From the NCBI GenBank assembly GCA_023229245.1, contig JALNZU010000024.1, forward strand, positions 1 through 52,676: a DNA stretch of 52,676 nt, read 5' to 3'. Under the pieces are notes generated by a model that saw only the letters and a program-made list of their open reading frames with translations, searched no databases and had not been told where the DNA came from. Position numbers and translations under genes: made by a program. The DNA is from Bacteroidales bacterium (GTDB lineage Bacteria; Bacteroidota; Bacteroidia; Bacteroidales; F082). Shown here piece after piece: positions 7,075-16,600 of this stretch. How positions within the stretch are numbered: position 1 is the first letter of the stretch; each line of letters opens with the position of its first letter.

Positions 7075-7654
7075 ATACCCGACTTTGGATGGTTAGTCCG
7101 GTTTAAACCTGCTATTTTTTTAATAAATTAATCATTGGGTATTAGTAACAACTGAATCATAGAACTGTAGAATATCGCGTCTTTTTATAGCTTAGGTACA
7201 ACAAATCTAATTTAATTTTTTAACATCACCAAACCGCAGTAAAAAATCTTTTAAATGGCTATGGGCCTTTTGCTGATCCAATCTTTTAGAACTACTATTT
7301 CCGGATTTCGGTTGGCTGCCATATCTCGCTTAGCTCTATAGAGCTACGGATGGAATCTCAGTTAAAGGATACCAGTACAACTCAAGATCTGGCTCTCATC
7401 AGTGCGATGTTGGTACCCCCATCAGGTTCTGACTATGGTCGAAAGATGTGGAAGTCAGTGTGATTCTTAAGGTGGTAATAAACAGACGATAGCGTATTCC
7501 ATCTATCCGGTGCCCTCTTACGAAAGGAAGGACAAGTCATCATACAATGCCTATTGGTTGATGGTGGTGATTTACAAATATAAATTGGGTTTGGTATTGC
7601 AGCAGCTTGGGACTTGCCTTGAGATTAAGGATAGTCCAAATTGTCAGACTGCGA
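7075..7654. other. Gene-free stretch, possibly a decayed gene
   Basis: No supported gene. A 37-codon frame at 7350-7463 (MESQLKDTST...) and a separate open frame from about 7470 to 7671 have coding-like composition, but neither is recognisable. The first is faintly reminiscent of the N-terminus of IS5-type transposases. No terminal inverted repeats were found. Confidence 0.4.
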
Positions 7655-8947
7655 TCATTTCACTGCTGTAGCAGGTATGGTTATAACTTCGGGCTCTTTC
7701 CCCTCATGCAAACCGGTGAGCAGCACGTTTACAAACTGATTCTTTTGTAGGTTTTTACCTTTGAGCCGTAGAGGAATATAGTTTTCACCGTATCCGCGTG
7801 CTGTACCATCGCTCGTAATGCGTTCTATCAGCATACGCTGTGGTTTTCCTATCATCGTGCTATAGTACTCTTTTTTATTGGCTGTAGAAATATTCCGCAG
7901 TATGGCAGAGCGTTGATTTTTTACTTTTTCACTGATCTGATCAGGCATACGCTCGGCCCGGGTGCCAGTACGTATTGAATATTTGAAGGTATGGATATGG
8001 CTGAATTCCAGTTCTTGAGCCATCTGTACACTTTGTTCGAACTCTTCCTCTGTTTCACCCGGAAAGCCCACTATCATATCGGTAGTGATGTTGAAATCGG
8101 GAAAACGGCTTTTTAGCTTGTTGACCATAGCAGCAAATTGCGCAGCGGTGTACATGCGACGCATCCTGAGCAACACGCTTTCCGACCCGCTTTGCAGGCA
8201 TAGATGCAGATGAGGAGTTAGTTTGGGATGTTCGAACAAATCAAAAAAGCGATCGCTGAAGCCGTCAGGCTCTATAGAAGATATTCGAAGCCTGAAATCG
8301 CCTTCCAAATGAAGAATGTTTTCAACTAATCTCTCAAAGTTAGTGGTTCCGTCAAGATACCGACCGATATTGACGCCGGTGAGTACTACCTCTTTAAACC
8401 CATGATCAATTACCTGACGGATATTGGTATATATTTCTTCAGCCGGACGGCTGACGGCTCTTCCCCTGACCTTAGGGATAATACAAAAAGTACAAAAGTT
8501 ATCGCATCCATCTTGTATCTTGATCATGCTTCGGGTGTGAAAAGTCTTATAGGCTGCTTCATAGCTGAACACATCTTTGTCGAAACCTTCAGGATCGGCT
8601 GCCGTACCCCGGAAATGATTTTCTAATATGCTGTAAATCTGTGATTTACGTTCGTTATCAACAACAAAATCAATTGCATTAGTTTCCAATAGCGATTTCT
8701 TATAGTTATTAGCCATACAACCGGTAACAACAACTATTGCATCCTTATTTTTATTTCGGGCTTGATTGATGGTTTGTCGCGACTTCTGATCACTTTGATT
8801 GGTAACCGTACAAGTATTGACGATATATATATCAGCTTGCTCATTAAAGTCAACAAGTTCATAGCTTCCCTGATGAAAACGGGAGGCTAATGCATCGGTT
8901 TCGTACTGGTTGAGCCGGCAGCCGAGTGTTTTAAAAGCTATTTTCAT
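7655..8947 (-). CDS. mtaB: tRNA (N(6)-L-threonylcarbamoyladenosine(37)-C(2))-methylthiotransferase MtaB
   Basis: 430 residues, usual length. This radical-SAM methylthiotransferase adds a methylthio group to t6A37 in ANN-decoding tRNAs. The N-terminal UPF0004 domain has its three cluster cysteines at C10 (TLGCRLN), C46 (NTCTVT) and C77 (TGCMA). The radical-SAM cluster is CDNFCTFC (C148, C152, C155). The C-terminal TRAM-like domain ends near residue 430. The GCRLNQYETDA start is the hallmark that separates MtaB from MiaB (GCQMN). The gene lies 99 bases downstream of miaB on the same strand, so the two tRNA-modifying enzymes may be co-transcribed. Nothing is missing. Confidence 0.95.
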   Translation of the reverse strand: MKIAFKTLGCRLNQYETDALASRFHQGSYELVDFNEQADIYIVNTCTVTNQSDQKSRQTINQARNKNKDAIVVVTGCMANNYKKSLLETNAIDFVVDNERKSQIYSILENHFRGTAADPEGFDKDVFSYEAAYKTFHTRSMIKIQDGCDNFCTFCIIPKVRGRAVSRPAEEIYTNIRQVIDHGFKEVVLTGVNIGRYLDGTTNFERLVENILHLEGDFRLRISSIEPDGFSDRFFDLFEHPKLTPHLHLCLQSGSESVLLRMRRMYTAAQFAAMVNKLKSRFPDFNITTDMIVGFPGETEEEFEQSVQMAQELEFSHIHTFKYSIRTGTRAERMPDQISEKVKNQRSAILRNISTANKKEYYSTMIGKPQRMLIERITSDGTARGYGENYIPLRLKGKNLQKNQFVNVLLTGLHEGKEPEVITIPATAVK

Positions 8948-9046
8948 CTATTTGAAATTTTATGCTGTTTTGTGTATGAGGCAATTCCATAATCTTAGAC
9001 TCGTATAATGGTTTTGCCTTCAATTATACACTGTTTCTTGTAGTCT

Positions 9047-10531
9047 TTATCTATGGATAGCTTGATTCAATAAGCTGTTTTCACTTTCTTTATAGTGCAT
9101 TTGAGGTTGAATTTGTTCACTCAGCCGAGCTTCCATAGATAGGGGAGTAACCGAGCTGATCACTACTTCGACAAATTGTCCGATTAACTCCTCCTTATCC
9201 GATTCAAATCGGACGACTATCTTTCCTTCAGTCAGTGCCGAAAGGTATCCATTCTTTCGGTCATTTCCTCTGACCAATACTTTCATTTTCCTGCCTATAA
9301 GCTGTTGATTGTATTGCAGGGAATATTTCAGCAAGGTATCGGTCAGCTTATGGTATCGTTGTTTTTTAATGGCTTTGGGGACATCATCCTCCCATCTTGA
9401 GCTGGCTGCTCCGGGTCGCACACTGTATTGAGCTATATACGCCATATTGTATTTGAACTCTTCCATCACTTTTCGGGTGTTGGCAAACTGCTCATCTGTC
9501 TCTCCTGTAAATCCGACTATGATATCGGTAAACAGGGTTGCTTGAGGGATAAGCCTTCGAATAGTAGTCACTATATGTCGATACTGTTCTAAGGAGTGTT
9601 TTCGGTTCATCCGTAGCAATACACCGTTATCACCTGATTGGATAGGCAGGTGAATTTGTTTGGCTAACACTGGATACTGAGCTACTATCTCAATGACTTC
9701 GTCGGTCATATCACGTGGGTGAGGCGAGGTGAAGTACACCCAAAACTCTTTCCCGCTTTGTTTACCGTATTCGCCTATTTCTCTAAGCAGTTGAGGGAAG
9801 CTGATTTCTTCGCCTTTTTTGTCTAACCCATACGAGTTCACGTTTTGGCCAAGCAGGGTTATAGATTTGAAATTATTGGATATCAGTCGTTTTACCTCTT
9901 TTAATATTTCATCTGATGGGCGTGATACTTCTCTGCCTCTGGTATAAGGCACGGCACAAAAGCTGCAAAACTTGTCACATCCGTTTTGAATAGGTATAAA
10001 CGCTTCAAAATTTGAAGAGTAGCTAGGCTCAACCTGCCAAAACTCGTCTATCCCTATAGCAGGATTAAGCTTAAACGTAGGGATTGATTTTTCTGGGAGC
10101 CTGACTGTTTGTAAAAATGGTTTTTTTTCTGTGGGTATTTGGACAGAGGCGAGAGTGTTCATTTCGGGATATTGCAGTCCGGCAGGAGTTACTATGCCGT
10201 ACTGTCGGATCATATCAGGCAGATCGGGTAACTCGCTCATAGGAAATACCAAATCAAAAAGTGTGAGAAACCGTTCTTTGTCTGATGGTAATATGCACCC
10301 TGAAACAAATGTCAGCAGGCTTTTCCGGTTTTTCATCTTATTCCATTTGGCGATACGGTTATACACTTTATCAATAGCTTTTTGCCTTACCGAGCATGCA
10401 ATTATGCCTAATATATCAGCTTGATTCTCGTCTTCTGTTTCACTGTATCCCATGCTGTGCAGCACGGTTTTTACTCTTTCGGTATCTGAAAGATTCATTT
10501 GGCAGCCTAAAGGCATTAGATGGTATCTCAT
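9047..10531 (-). CDS. miaB: MiaB-type tRNA-2-methylthio-N6-dimethylallyladenosine synthase, atypical
   Basis: 494 residues. It methylthiolates i6A37 of tRNAs if it acts like MiaB. UPF0004 cysteines are C10 (LGCQMN), C46 (ACSVRQ) and C79 (SGCILP). The radical-SAM cluster CDKFCSFC (C185, C189, C192) is followed by PYTRGREVSRP, and a TRAM domain (VLVRGNDRKNGYLSAL) follows. Two things are odd. The N-terminal domain (ADILGIIACSVRQKAIDKVY, SGCILPSDKERF) is unlike usual Bacteroidota MiaB and closer to forms I associate with Patescibacteria. About 85 extra residues (roughly 95-175) separate it from the radical-SAM domain. The C-terminal tail is also extended. All cluster cysteines are kept, so it is probably active. 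Transfer from another phylum is inference. Confidence 0.85.
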   Translation of the reverse strand: MRYHLMPLGCQMNLSDTERVKTVLHSMGYSETEDENQADILGIIACSVRQKAIDKVYNRIAKWNKMKNRKSLLTFVSGCILPSDKERFLTLFDLVFPMSELPDLPDMIRQYGIVTPAGLQYPEMNTLASVQIPTEKKPFLQTVRLPEKSIPTFKLNPAIGIDEFWQVEPSYSSNFEAFIPIQNGCDKFCSFCAVPYTRGREVSRPSDEILKEVKRLISNNFKSITLLGQNVNSYGLDKKGEEISFPQLLREIGEYGKQSGKEFWVYFTSPHPRDMTDEVIEIVAQYPVLAKQIHLPIQSGDNGVLLRMNRKHSLEQYRHIVTTIRRLIPQATLFTDIIVGFTGETDEQFANTRKVMEEFKYNMAYIAQYSVRPGAASSRWEDDVPKAIKKQRYHKLTDTLLKYSLQYNQQLIGRKMKVLVRGNDRKNGYLSALTEGKIVVRFESDKEELIGQFVEVVISSVTPLSMEARLSEQIQPQMHYKESENSLLNQAIHR

Positions 10532-10555
10532 GGTAAATATATGCGTTGTAAATAG

Positions 10556-11212
10556 TTAAAAATAGACTTCGGCATGCATACGCTCGGAAGGTATGCCTTG
10601 CTTTTCTAGTATCTCAAAAACCTCGTAAATCATTTTATAATTTCCACAAAGATAACAATGTGTTTCAGGATGAACGGTATGAGTACGAAGATAGTCGGTT
10701 ACTCTGCCATGATAGTCGCCGCTTGATTCAGCGGTAGTACACAGCAGGTAATTCTGCGGCAGGTATTCATTCTTTTCGTAGGCTTCATGGGCAAATCTGA
10801 CACCATGTAGCAACTGATAATTCAGCAATGGATAGCTTTTGGCGAAACTGTGAAATGGTGCGATACCTGTTCCGGTAGCAACGAACAAAAAATTATCGTG
10901 AGCTATCCTATCTGTATCAATAGTAAAATACCCTAATGGCCCTTCAAGCTGAACCATATCGCCCGGATGGAGTTGCTTGAGTTGTTTGCTTACCACCCCA
11001 TTATCTACTTCTTTGATGAGTACTTCAAAAAAGTCATCTTGCTCACCACTGTAGATAGAATATTCGCGTAGTTCTATGCTTCCTGCTTTACCAAGGAGGA
11101 TATGTTGACCGGCATTAAACTTCAGTCCTTTTCGTGTCATTTTCAATATATAGGCCGAAGCAGTCAGATGCCGTATCTCTATAAGCTCGTGTAAATTATC
11201 GTTTGCCAACAT
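10556..11212 (-). CDS. FAD/NAD(P)-binding oxidoreductase (ferredoxin/flavodoxin-NADP reductase family)
   Basis: 218 residues, the compact two-domain FNR fold. The FAD domain carries REYSIYSG, which is the family's RxYS flavin-binding motif. A loop for FAD (GVVSKQL) and the NAD(P) domain follow, with GTGIAPFHSF and a C-terminal CGNYKMIYEV block that contacts the nucleotide. It ends in aromatic HAEVYF, as many bacterial FNRs do. It transfers electrons between NAD(P)H and a ferredoxin or flavodoxin. It lies 24 bases upstream of miaB on the same strand; radical-SAM enzymes need low-potential electrons, so supplying MiaB/MtaB is an attractive but unproven role. Confidence 0.88.
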   Translation of the reverse strand: MLANDNLHELIEIRHLTASAYILKMTRKGLKFNAGQHILLGKAGSIELREYSIYSGEQDDFFEVLIKEVDNGVVSKQLKQLHPGDMVQLEGPLGYFTIDTDRIAHDNFLFVATGTGIAPFHSFAKSYPLLNYQLLHGVRFAHEAYEKNEYLPQNYLLCTTAESSGDYHGRVTDYLRTHTVHPETHCYLCGNYKMIYEVFEILEKQGIPSERMHAEVYF

Positions 11213-11309
11213 GGCGCTGTTTATTGGTGCCTGTCAACCGACAGGATGTTTTTGTGTTTTTGGGCGGCAAAAATACACAAAAAAATAGTGTGGGGATTGG
11301 ACTGTATGA

Positions 11310-13640
11310 TCAGTCAACAATATCAGCAGATTGACCGTTCATTTGTTGTAGAGCGTCTTGATGGGCCGGAAGCTCAACAAAAAAGGTAGTTCCTGCACCT
11401 TCCATGCTTGTCAGATAAATACGGCCATTCATTTCATCTACAAATTCTTTTACTAAGATCAGACCTATGCCGGCACTCGGCTCGTTGTTAGTGCCTTTGG
11501 TGCCTCGTGTATCATTCCTGAAGAGTTTTTTCTGTTGGATATCCGTCATCCCGATGCCGGTATCTTCGATACGAAGCAATACTGTATCTTCATGTAAACG
11601 GCTTGCGAGGATAGTAACCTTTCCGCCTGTAGGAGTGAATTTTAACGCATTGGATATCAGATTTCTGATCACTGAGCTAAGGAGATAGGCATCGGCGTAC
11701 ACCTTAAGTCTTTCATCAGCCATCACAAGTAATTCTATCTCTTTGGTTTTGAAGTGTATCCTGAAAAACTCTATATTTTTTTCAATCAGCTCTTTAAATA
11801 TGATGATTTCTGGGTTGTTTGATATCATCTGTCGTTGAATCCTCGACCATTCCAACAGATTATCCAATAGTTCTGAAAGATTGATAGCCGTTCGGTACAT
11901 AGAATCGACCAATTGTCGTAGCTCATCCTGCTCAAGACTAACCATATCATCGGCAAGAATTTCAGTCAATAAAAGGAATGAGTTGAAAGGGCTTCGCAGA
12001 TCGTGTGCAATGACGGACAATATTTTGTCTTTTTCCTGATTGGTTTTTTTAAGGTCTTCTTCGTTGAGTTTGAGTTTTTCTTCAAGCTGTTTGTATTGAG
12101 TGATGTCTCTTGAAATACCTACTAATCCTTGAATTTGATTCTGCTCATCACGCATAGGTACTTTTGTTGCTGTAAACCATTTCCATCCTTGGTTAGTATG
12201 TATATGTTCTTCTTTGCTTATCACAGGTTGTCCGGTTTTCATCAGGTGCATCTCATCGGCAAAAGCATTTTTTGAGTGAGCGCTATCGAAGAAGTCAAAA
12301 TCGGTTTTCATAATGGCTTCTTCCGGATGATTGACCCCTAATACTCTGGCTTGGGCCTTATTGATGCGCACAAATCTGGTCTGGGTATCTTTATAATAGA
12401 TTGTATCAGGTATGTTATCCATCAAGGCTTGTAATAAATATTTCTCTTGATAGAGTGCGTGTTGCATGGCTTTCTCCTTTGTAATATCACGGTAAATAGC
12501 CAATATCAACTTACGTTTTTCCGAGAGTTTGATCAATGCTCCAGATAGGATGATATCAATCAGTTCACCGTCCTTTTTCTGACGTACAGTTTCTTTGGTG
12601 ATCATATTATTGTTCAGGATGCTCGTACGATGCATCAGGCTTTCGGCTTGCAGCTTATCCGGGATGATAATATCAATGGACTGGGTGTTGGTCAAGTCTT
12701 GTTTTGAATAGCCAAAAAGTGTGGTGAACTGGTGGTTGCAGTCAATAATAATACCTTGATCATCCGTTATCACTATGGCTAAAGGTGCACTTTCAAACAA
12801 GGTTTGAAAATAAAGTTGTTTATCCTGGATAGCTTTCTGATAGTGTGTTCTTTCGGTGATATCCTGATATACACCAAACACATGCCTTACCCCATCAGAC
12901 AGGGTAATAGGTCTGCCACTTATAGCTACATGGATCAGCTTGCCATCGGCTTTCTGTCGTATAGTCTCCACATATTGGTCAATACCTTTGCTGATCAATG
13001 AGGTAATCTTTTTTCCTTCGCTTTTTTTAGATATTGGTACAATGATATCATTTATTTTTCGGCCAAGCATATCTGATTTTGCAAATCCAAACATCGCTTC
13101 GAATTGATGGTTACAGTCTAGTAACACATCTTTGTCATCGGCTATGACGATTCCAAATGGTACTGTTTGGAGCAGGTGCTCGAAATAACTAATTTGATGT
13201 ATGTTTTCAGCTGTTGAAAAGCTTGGATGGCTCGTTAGCTGATTAGGGGAATCAGTTGGCTCAATCAGGTAAATAAATTGTGGTTTTGCAAAGTGGTCGG
13301 ATGAGTGAAGACCTATCTTTACCTGAAAATAATCAGCAGTGTTGCGAGAGGAAAGGCTAAGCTCAACGGTACTTTTTTTATCTTGGATCAGTGATTGCAG
13401 GTATGAGTTGAGTTCGGAGGGTGAGATGTTCAGCCAATCTGAAAAAAGATATTCTTTTTTATCCTTTATATGCTTAGGAATAAGTTGTTTACATGCCTGA
13501 TTATATTCTAAAATCGAACCTTTTTTATTTGTAATACAGCATGCCATTGGTATTGCATGTAGCAATTCAGACAAGGTGGATAGCTGACTCATGCCGGAAG
13601 TTTTATTTTTGGAGAAAAACATACTCTTGTTGTTTTCCAT
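11310..13640 (-). CDS. Multi-PAS sensor histidine kinase
   Basis: About 776 residues, counting from the ATG at 13640. A GTG three bases upstream is also possible. There are four PAS domains (about 20-130, 150-270, 275-395 and 400-520), the first weak. Then come a coiled linker, HisKA with VIAHDLRSPFNSF (phospho-acceptor His about 546), and a HATPase domain with N-box NLISNALKFT, G1 EDTGIGM and G2 GIGLILVKEF. There is no membrane segment or signal peptide, so it is probably a cytoplasmic sensor. The ligand and partner are unknown. A TATCTTTG -7-like element sits at 13661-13668 (minus), just upstream, so it may have its own promoter although the larger hybrid kinase lies only about 50 bases away. 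Confidence 0.9.
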   Translation of the reverse strand: MENNKSMFFSKNKTSGMSQLSTLSELLHAIPMACCITNKKGSILEYNQACKQLIPKHIKDKKEYLFSDWLNISPSELNSYLQSLIQDKKSTVELSLSSRNTADYFQVKIGLHSSDHFAKPQFIYLIEPTDSPNQLTSHPSFSTAENIHQISYFEHLLQTVPFGIVIADDKDVLLDCNHQFEAMFGFAKSDMLGRKINDIIVPISKKSEGKKITSLISKGIDQYVETIRQKADGKLIHVAISGRPITLSDGVRHVFGVYQDITERTHYQKAIQDKQLYFQTLFESAPLAIVITDDQGIIIDCNHQFTTLFGYSKQDLTNTQSIDIIIPDKLQAESLMHRTSILNNNMITKETVRQKKDGELIDIILSGALIKLSEKRKLILAIYRDITKEKAMQHALYQEKYLLQALMDNIPDTIYYKDTQTRFVRINKAQARVLGVNHPEEAIMKTDFDFFDSAHSKNAFADEMHLMKTGQPVISKEEHIHTNQGWKWFTATKVPMRDEQNQIQGLVGISRDITQYKQLEEKLKLNEEDLKKTNQEKDKILSVIAHDLRSPFNSFLLLTEILADDMVSLEQDELRQLVDSMYRTAINLSELLDNLLEWSRIQRQMISNNPEIIIFKELIEKNIEFFRIHFKTKEIELLVMADERLKVYADAYLLSSVIRNLISNALKFTPTGGKVTILASRLHEDTVLLRIEDTGIGMTDIQQKKLFRNDTRGTKGTNNEPSAGIGLILVKEFVDEMNGRIYLTSMEGAGTTFFVELPAHQDALQQMNGQSADIVD

Positions 13641-13692
13641 CACTGTCTAAATGGTTCAGGCAAAGATAGGATTTTAGTTCATACGTTATGAT

Positions 13693-16600
13693 TTATTTAA
13701 GAATAAATCCCAGTCTTTTCATTGTATCCCAGAGTTCGTGCCGGTTGATAGGTTTTGCCAGGTAATAATCGCAACCTACACTTAAAGCCCGTTGTTCATC
13801 ACCGCTCATCGCAAAAGCTGTGATAGCAATGATGGGAATATCAGGTCTGATTTTTTTTATCTCTATAGTAGCTTCAAAGCCATCCATAACCGGCATCTTA
13901 AGGTCCATTAATATCAGGTCAATTTCAGGGTTTGCTGCAACCATGTCAACAGCAACTCTTCCATTGATAGCATGTAGTACCTTGGCATTAAAATTCTTAC
14001 GCATGATCAGGGATAAGACTAAGAAATTGGATTCTTCGTCTTCAGCTATTAATACTATTGGATTGGTTTTGGATATATCCGGCTGTTGCAGGTGGGAATC
14101 GGACTTTGGTATTGCCAGATTTTTAAGAGGGAAACATAGATGGAAAGTAGAGCCTTTATTTTTCTCCGATTCGATGACAAGTTCTCCACCCATCAGCTCG
14201 GTGATACCTTTTACTATGGCTAAGCCTAATCCGCTTCCCTCATAGTATCTCGATGAGCCTTCGTCTTCCTGCCGGAAATAGTGAAATATAGCAGTGATAT
14301 TCTCAGGATTGACCCCTATACCTGTATCTCTGACGTAAAAACAAATCTTGTTGTTTTTCTGGTTGATTCCTAAGGTAATGCTTCCCTTGTTAGTGTATTT
14401 CAATGCATTATCCAACAAGTGGTTTAATGCTTTTTGGATAAGTTCAATGTCTAATTCCAAATGGATATTGCCTAAATCCTCGTTATATTTTATGTTGAAA
14501 TCCAATCCCTTATTAATACATTCTTTATTGTATTTGGCACGAAATTTTTCAACTATTTCGGCTAATTTCACTGCTTTGGCATTCACTTCCATATTGTTGG
14601 ACGCAAGTAATGAGATATCCATATAATCTGTAATGGTATTAATAAGCCGGTGTGTACTCAGCTCAATTATTTCCATTAGTTCGGGTACCTCATTCATATC
14701 TAATCCTGGTTCATTCAGCAACGAGGTTGCCCCTAAGATACCGTTCAGAGGTGTTCGTACTTCGTGCGAGATATTATTCAGAAAGTGAGTTTTCAGCTTG
14801 TCGCTGGCTTCTGCTTTTGCTTTGGCTTCTTCGAGTAGTTGACGTGCTTTTAATCGTTCGGTAATATTATGAGCCAGAGCCATACGGGCATCTTTACCCG
14901 AGCTTGTAGATATAGGAAATGAATCTATCTCAACCTGAATTACACTGCCGTCCTTATACTGATGCCTGAACTCTTTTTTTTCGGAATAGTCAGATGTAGG
15001 ATGTTGTTTCAGCTCTTCCAACAAGAAGGGAATATCTGCTGCCGGGCGCAGGTCCATTAAGGTCATGTTCTGGAACTCCTCTTCGGTGTAGCCGTAGTCA
15101 TGGATAGCCTTACTGTTTGCTTCTATGATGCGTAAACTATCTGTTTCATATATCCACATAGGCACCGGATTGTTCATAAAAATCTTTCGATATCGTTTTT
15201 CACTGTCCCGTAGCGCATCTTCCATCTCCCTTTGTTTGGTAATATCTTCTTTTACAGTGATATAGTTTTTAATATAACCGCTATCATCAACTATAGGTGA
15301 TACTAATACCGATTCCCAAAACAATTCGCCGGTTTTCTTTTTGTGTAGCAGCTCGCCTTTCCATGTCTCACCTCTTAGGATATAGGTATGTAGCTGCCGG
15401 TAATGTTCTAATGTGGTGTCGTTTGCAGCGAAGAGTAATGCTTTATGCCCGATGAGATCGCGCGCCGAATAGCCGCTTACCTCAAAGGTTCGTGGGTTGG
15501 CATACTCTATCACACCTTCTATATTGGTTATTATAACCGATACAGGCGATTGTTCAATAGCGTTGGAAAGTGTTAACAAAGCTTCTTCCTGTCGGAGAAA
15601 CTCAGTGATATCCACAAAATTGAAAAGGACTAATTTTTCTTTCTTGAGTTCATACAATACAAAAGAGGCCAACATGATTCGTAGCTCCCCTGTACGACAT
15701 TTAAGCTGCATAGTAGCTTCAGTGATATAACCTTGTTCTTCAAGTTTTTGATTGATATGAGCAAATTGCTCAGGCTCAATAAGTTGAAGTTCTAAGATAG
15801 TTTTGTTTCGAATGCTGTCACGGGTATAACCGGTAAGCCGGCACCATGCATCGTTTACTTCTACAAAGCTGCCCTCTTTCCATCGGCGGATACCCATCGC
15901 TGTAGGGCTGAAATAAAAAATACGTTTGAATTGTTCCTGCGTTTCTTTGATTTTTTGTTCAGCTATGATACGCTCTGAGATATCTGATATGACTACAATA
16001 CCTTCAGTGATATGCTGTTGTTCACTCTGAATGGGAGCAGCAGTGATCTGTACTGTACGTTCTTGTTGATCTGGAAGAAACCCTAGCTTACATTCCCAGG
16101 TTTCTGCCTTACCTTTCAGTGCATTGGCCATATGTGGCAAAATGCTGGGATTTAATAGCTGTTGTATGTGTTGGCCAACGATCTTTTCTGGTGTGAATCC
16201 AAGCAGTTGGCCGAAATAAGTATTGCAGGAAGTGATAGTAAAATAGTGATCAAACACAAAAATACCTACTGGTGCATTTCGTAAGATAGCTTGAGTTTCT
16301 TCAAAGTTTCTGGCTAATTGCTGTTGTATCTTTTTCCGTTCCGTGATGTCGTGATATATTCCAGTGAATCCTATGGGAATGCCATTTTTGTCACGTATGA
16401 ATTGCAAGGTAGATTCAATGTTCAGCAGCTGTCCGTTTTTATGATATTCTTCAAAATCAATAGTCAGCATCCTATTTGGATCAGCTGTACCTGATTCTTC
16501 TATTTCTAGCTGTTTTCTGTATGCATCTTTTAGTTTTTGTACTGAATCGGGTGTCAGGTTAGCCCAGAAATTTTGAGCATATCTTTCCTCAGGAGTATAA

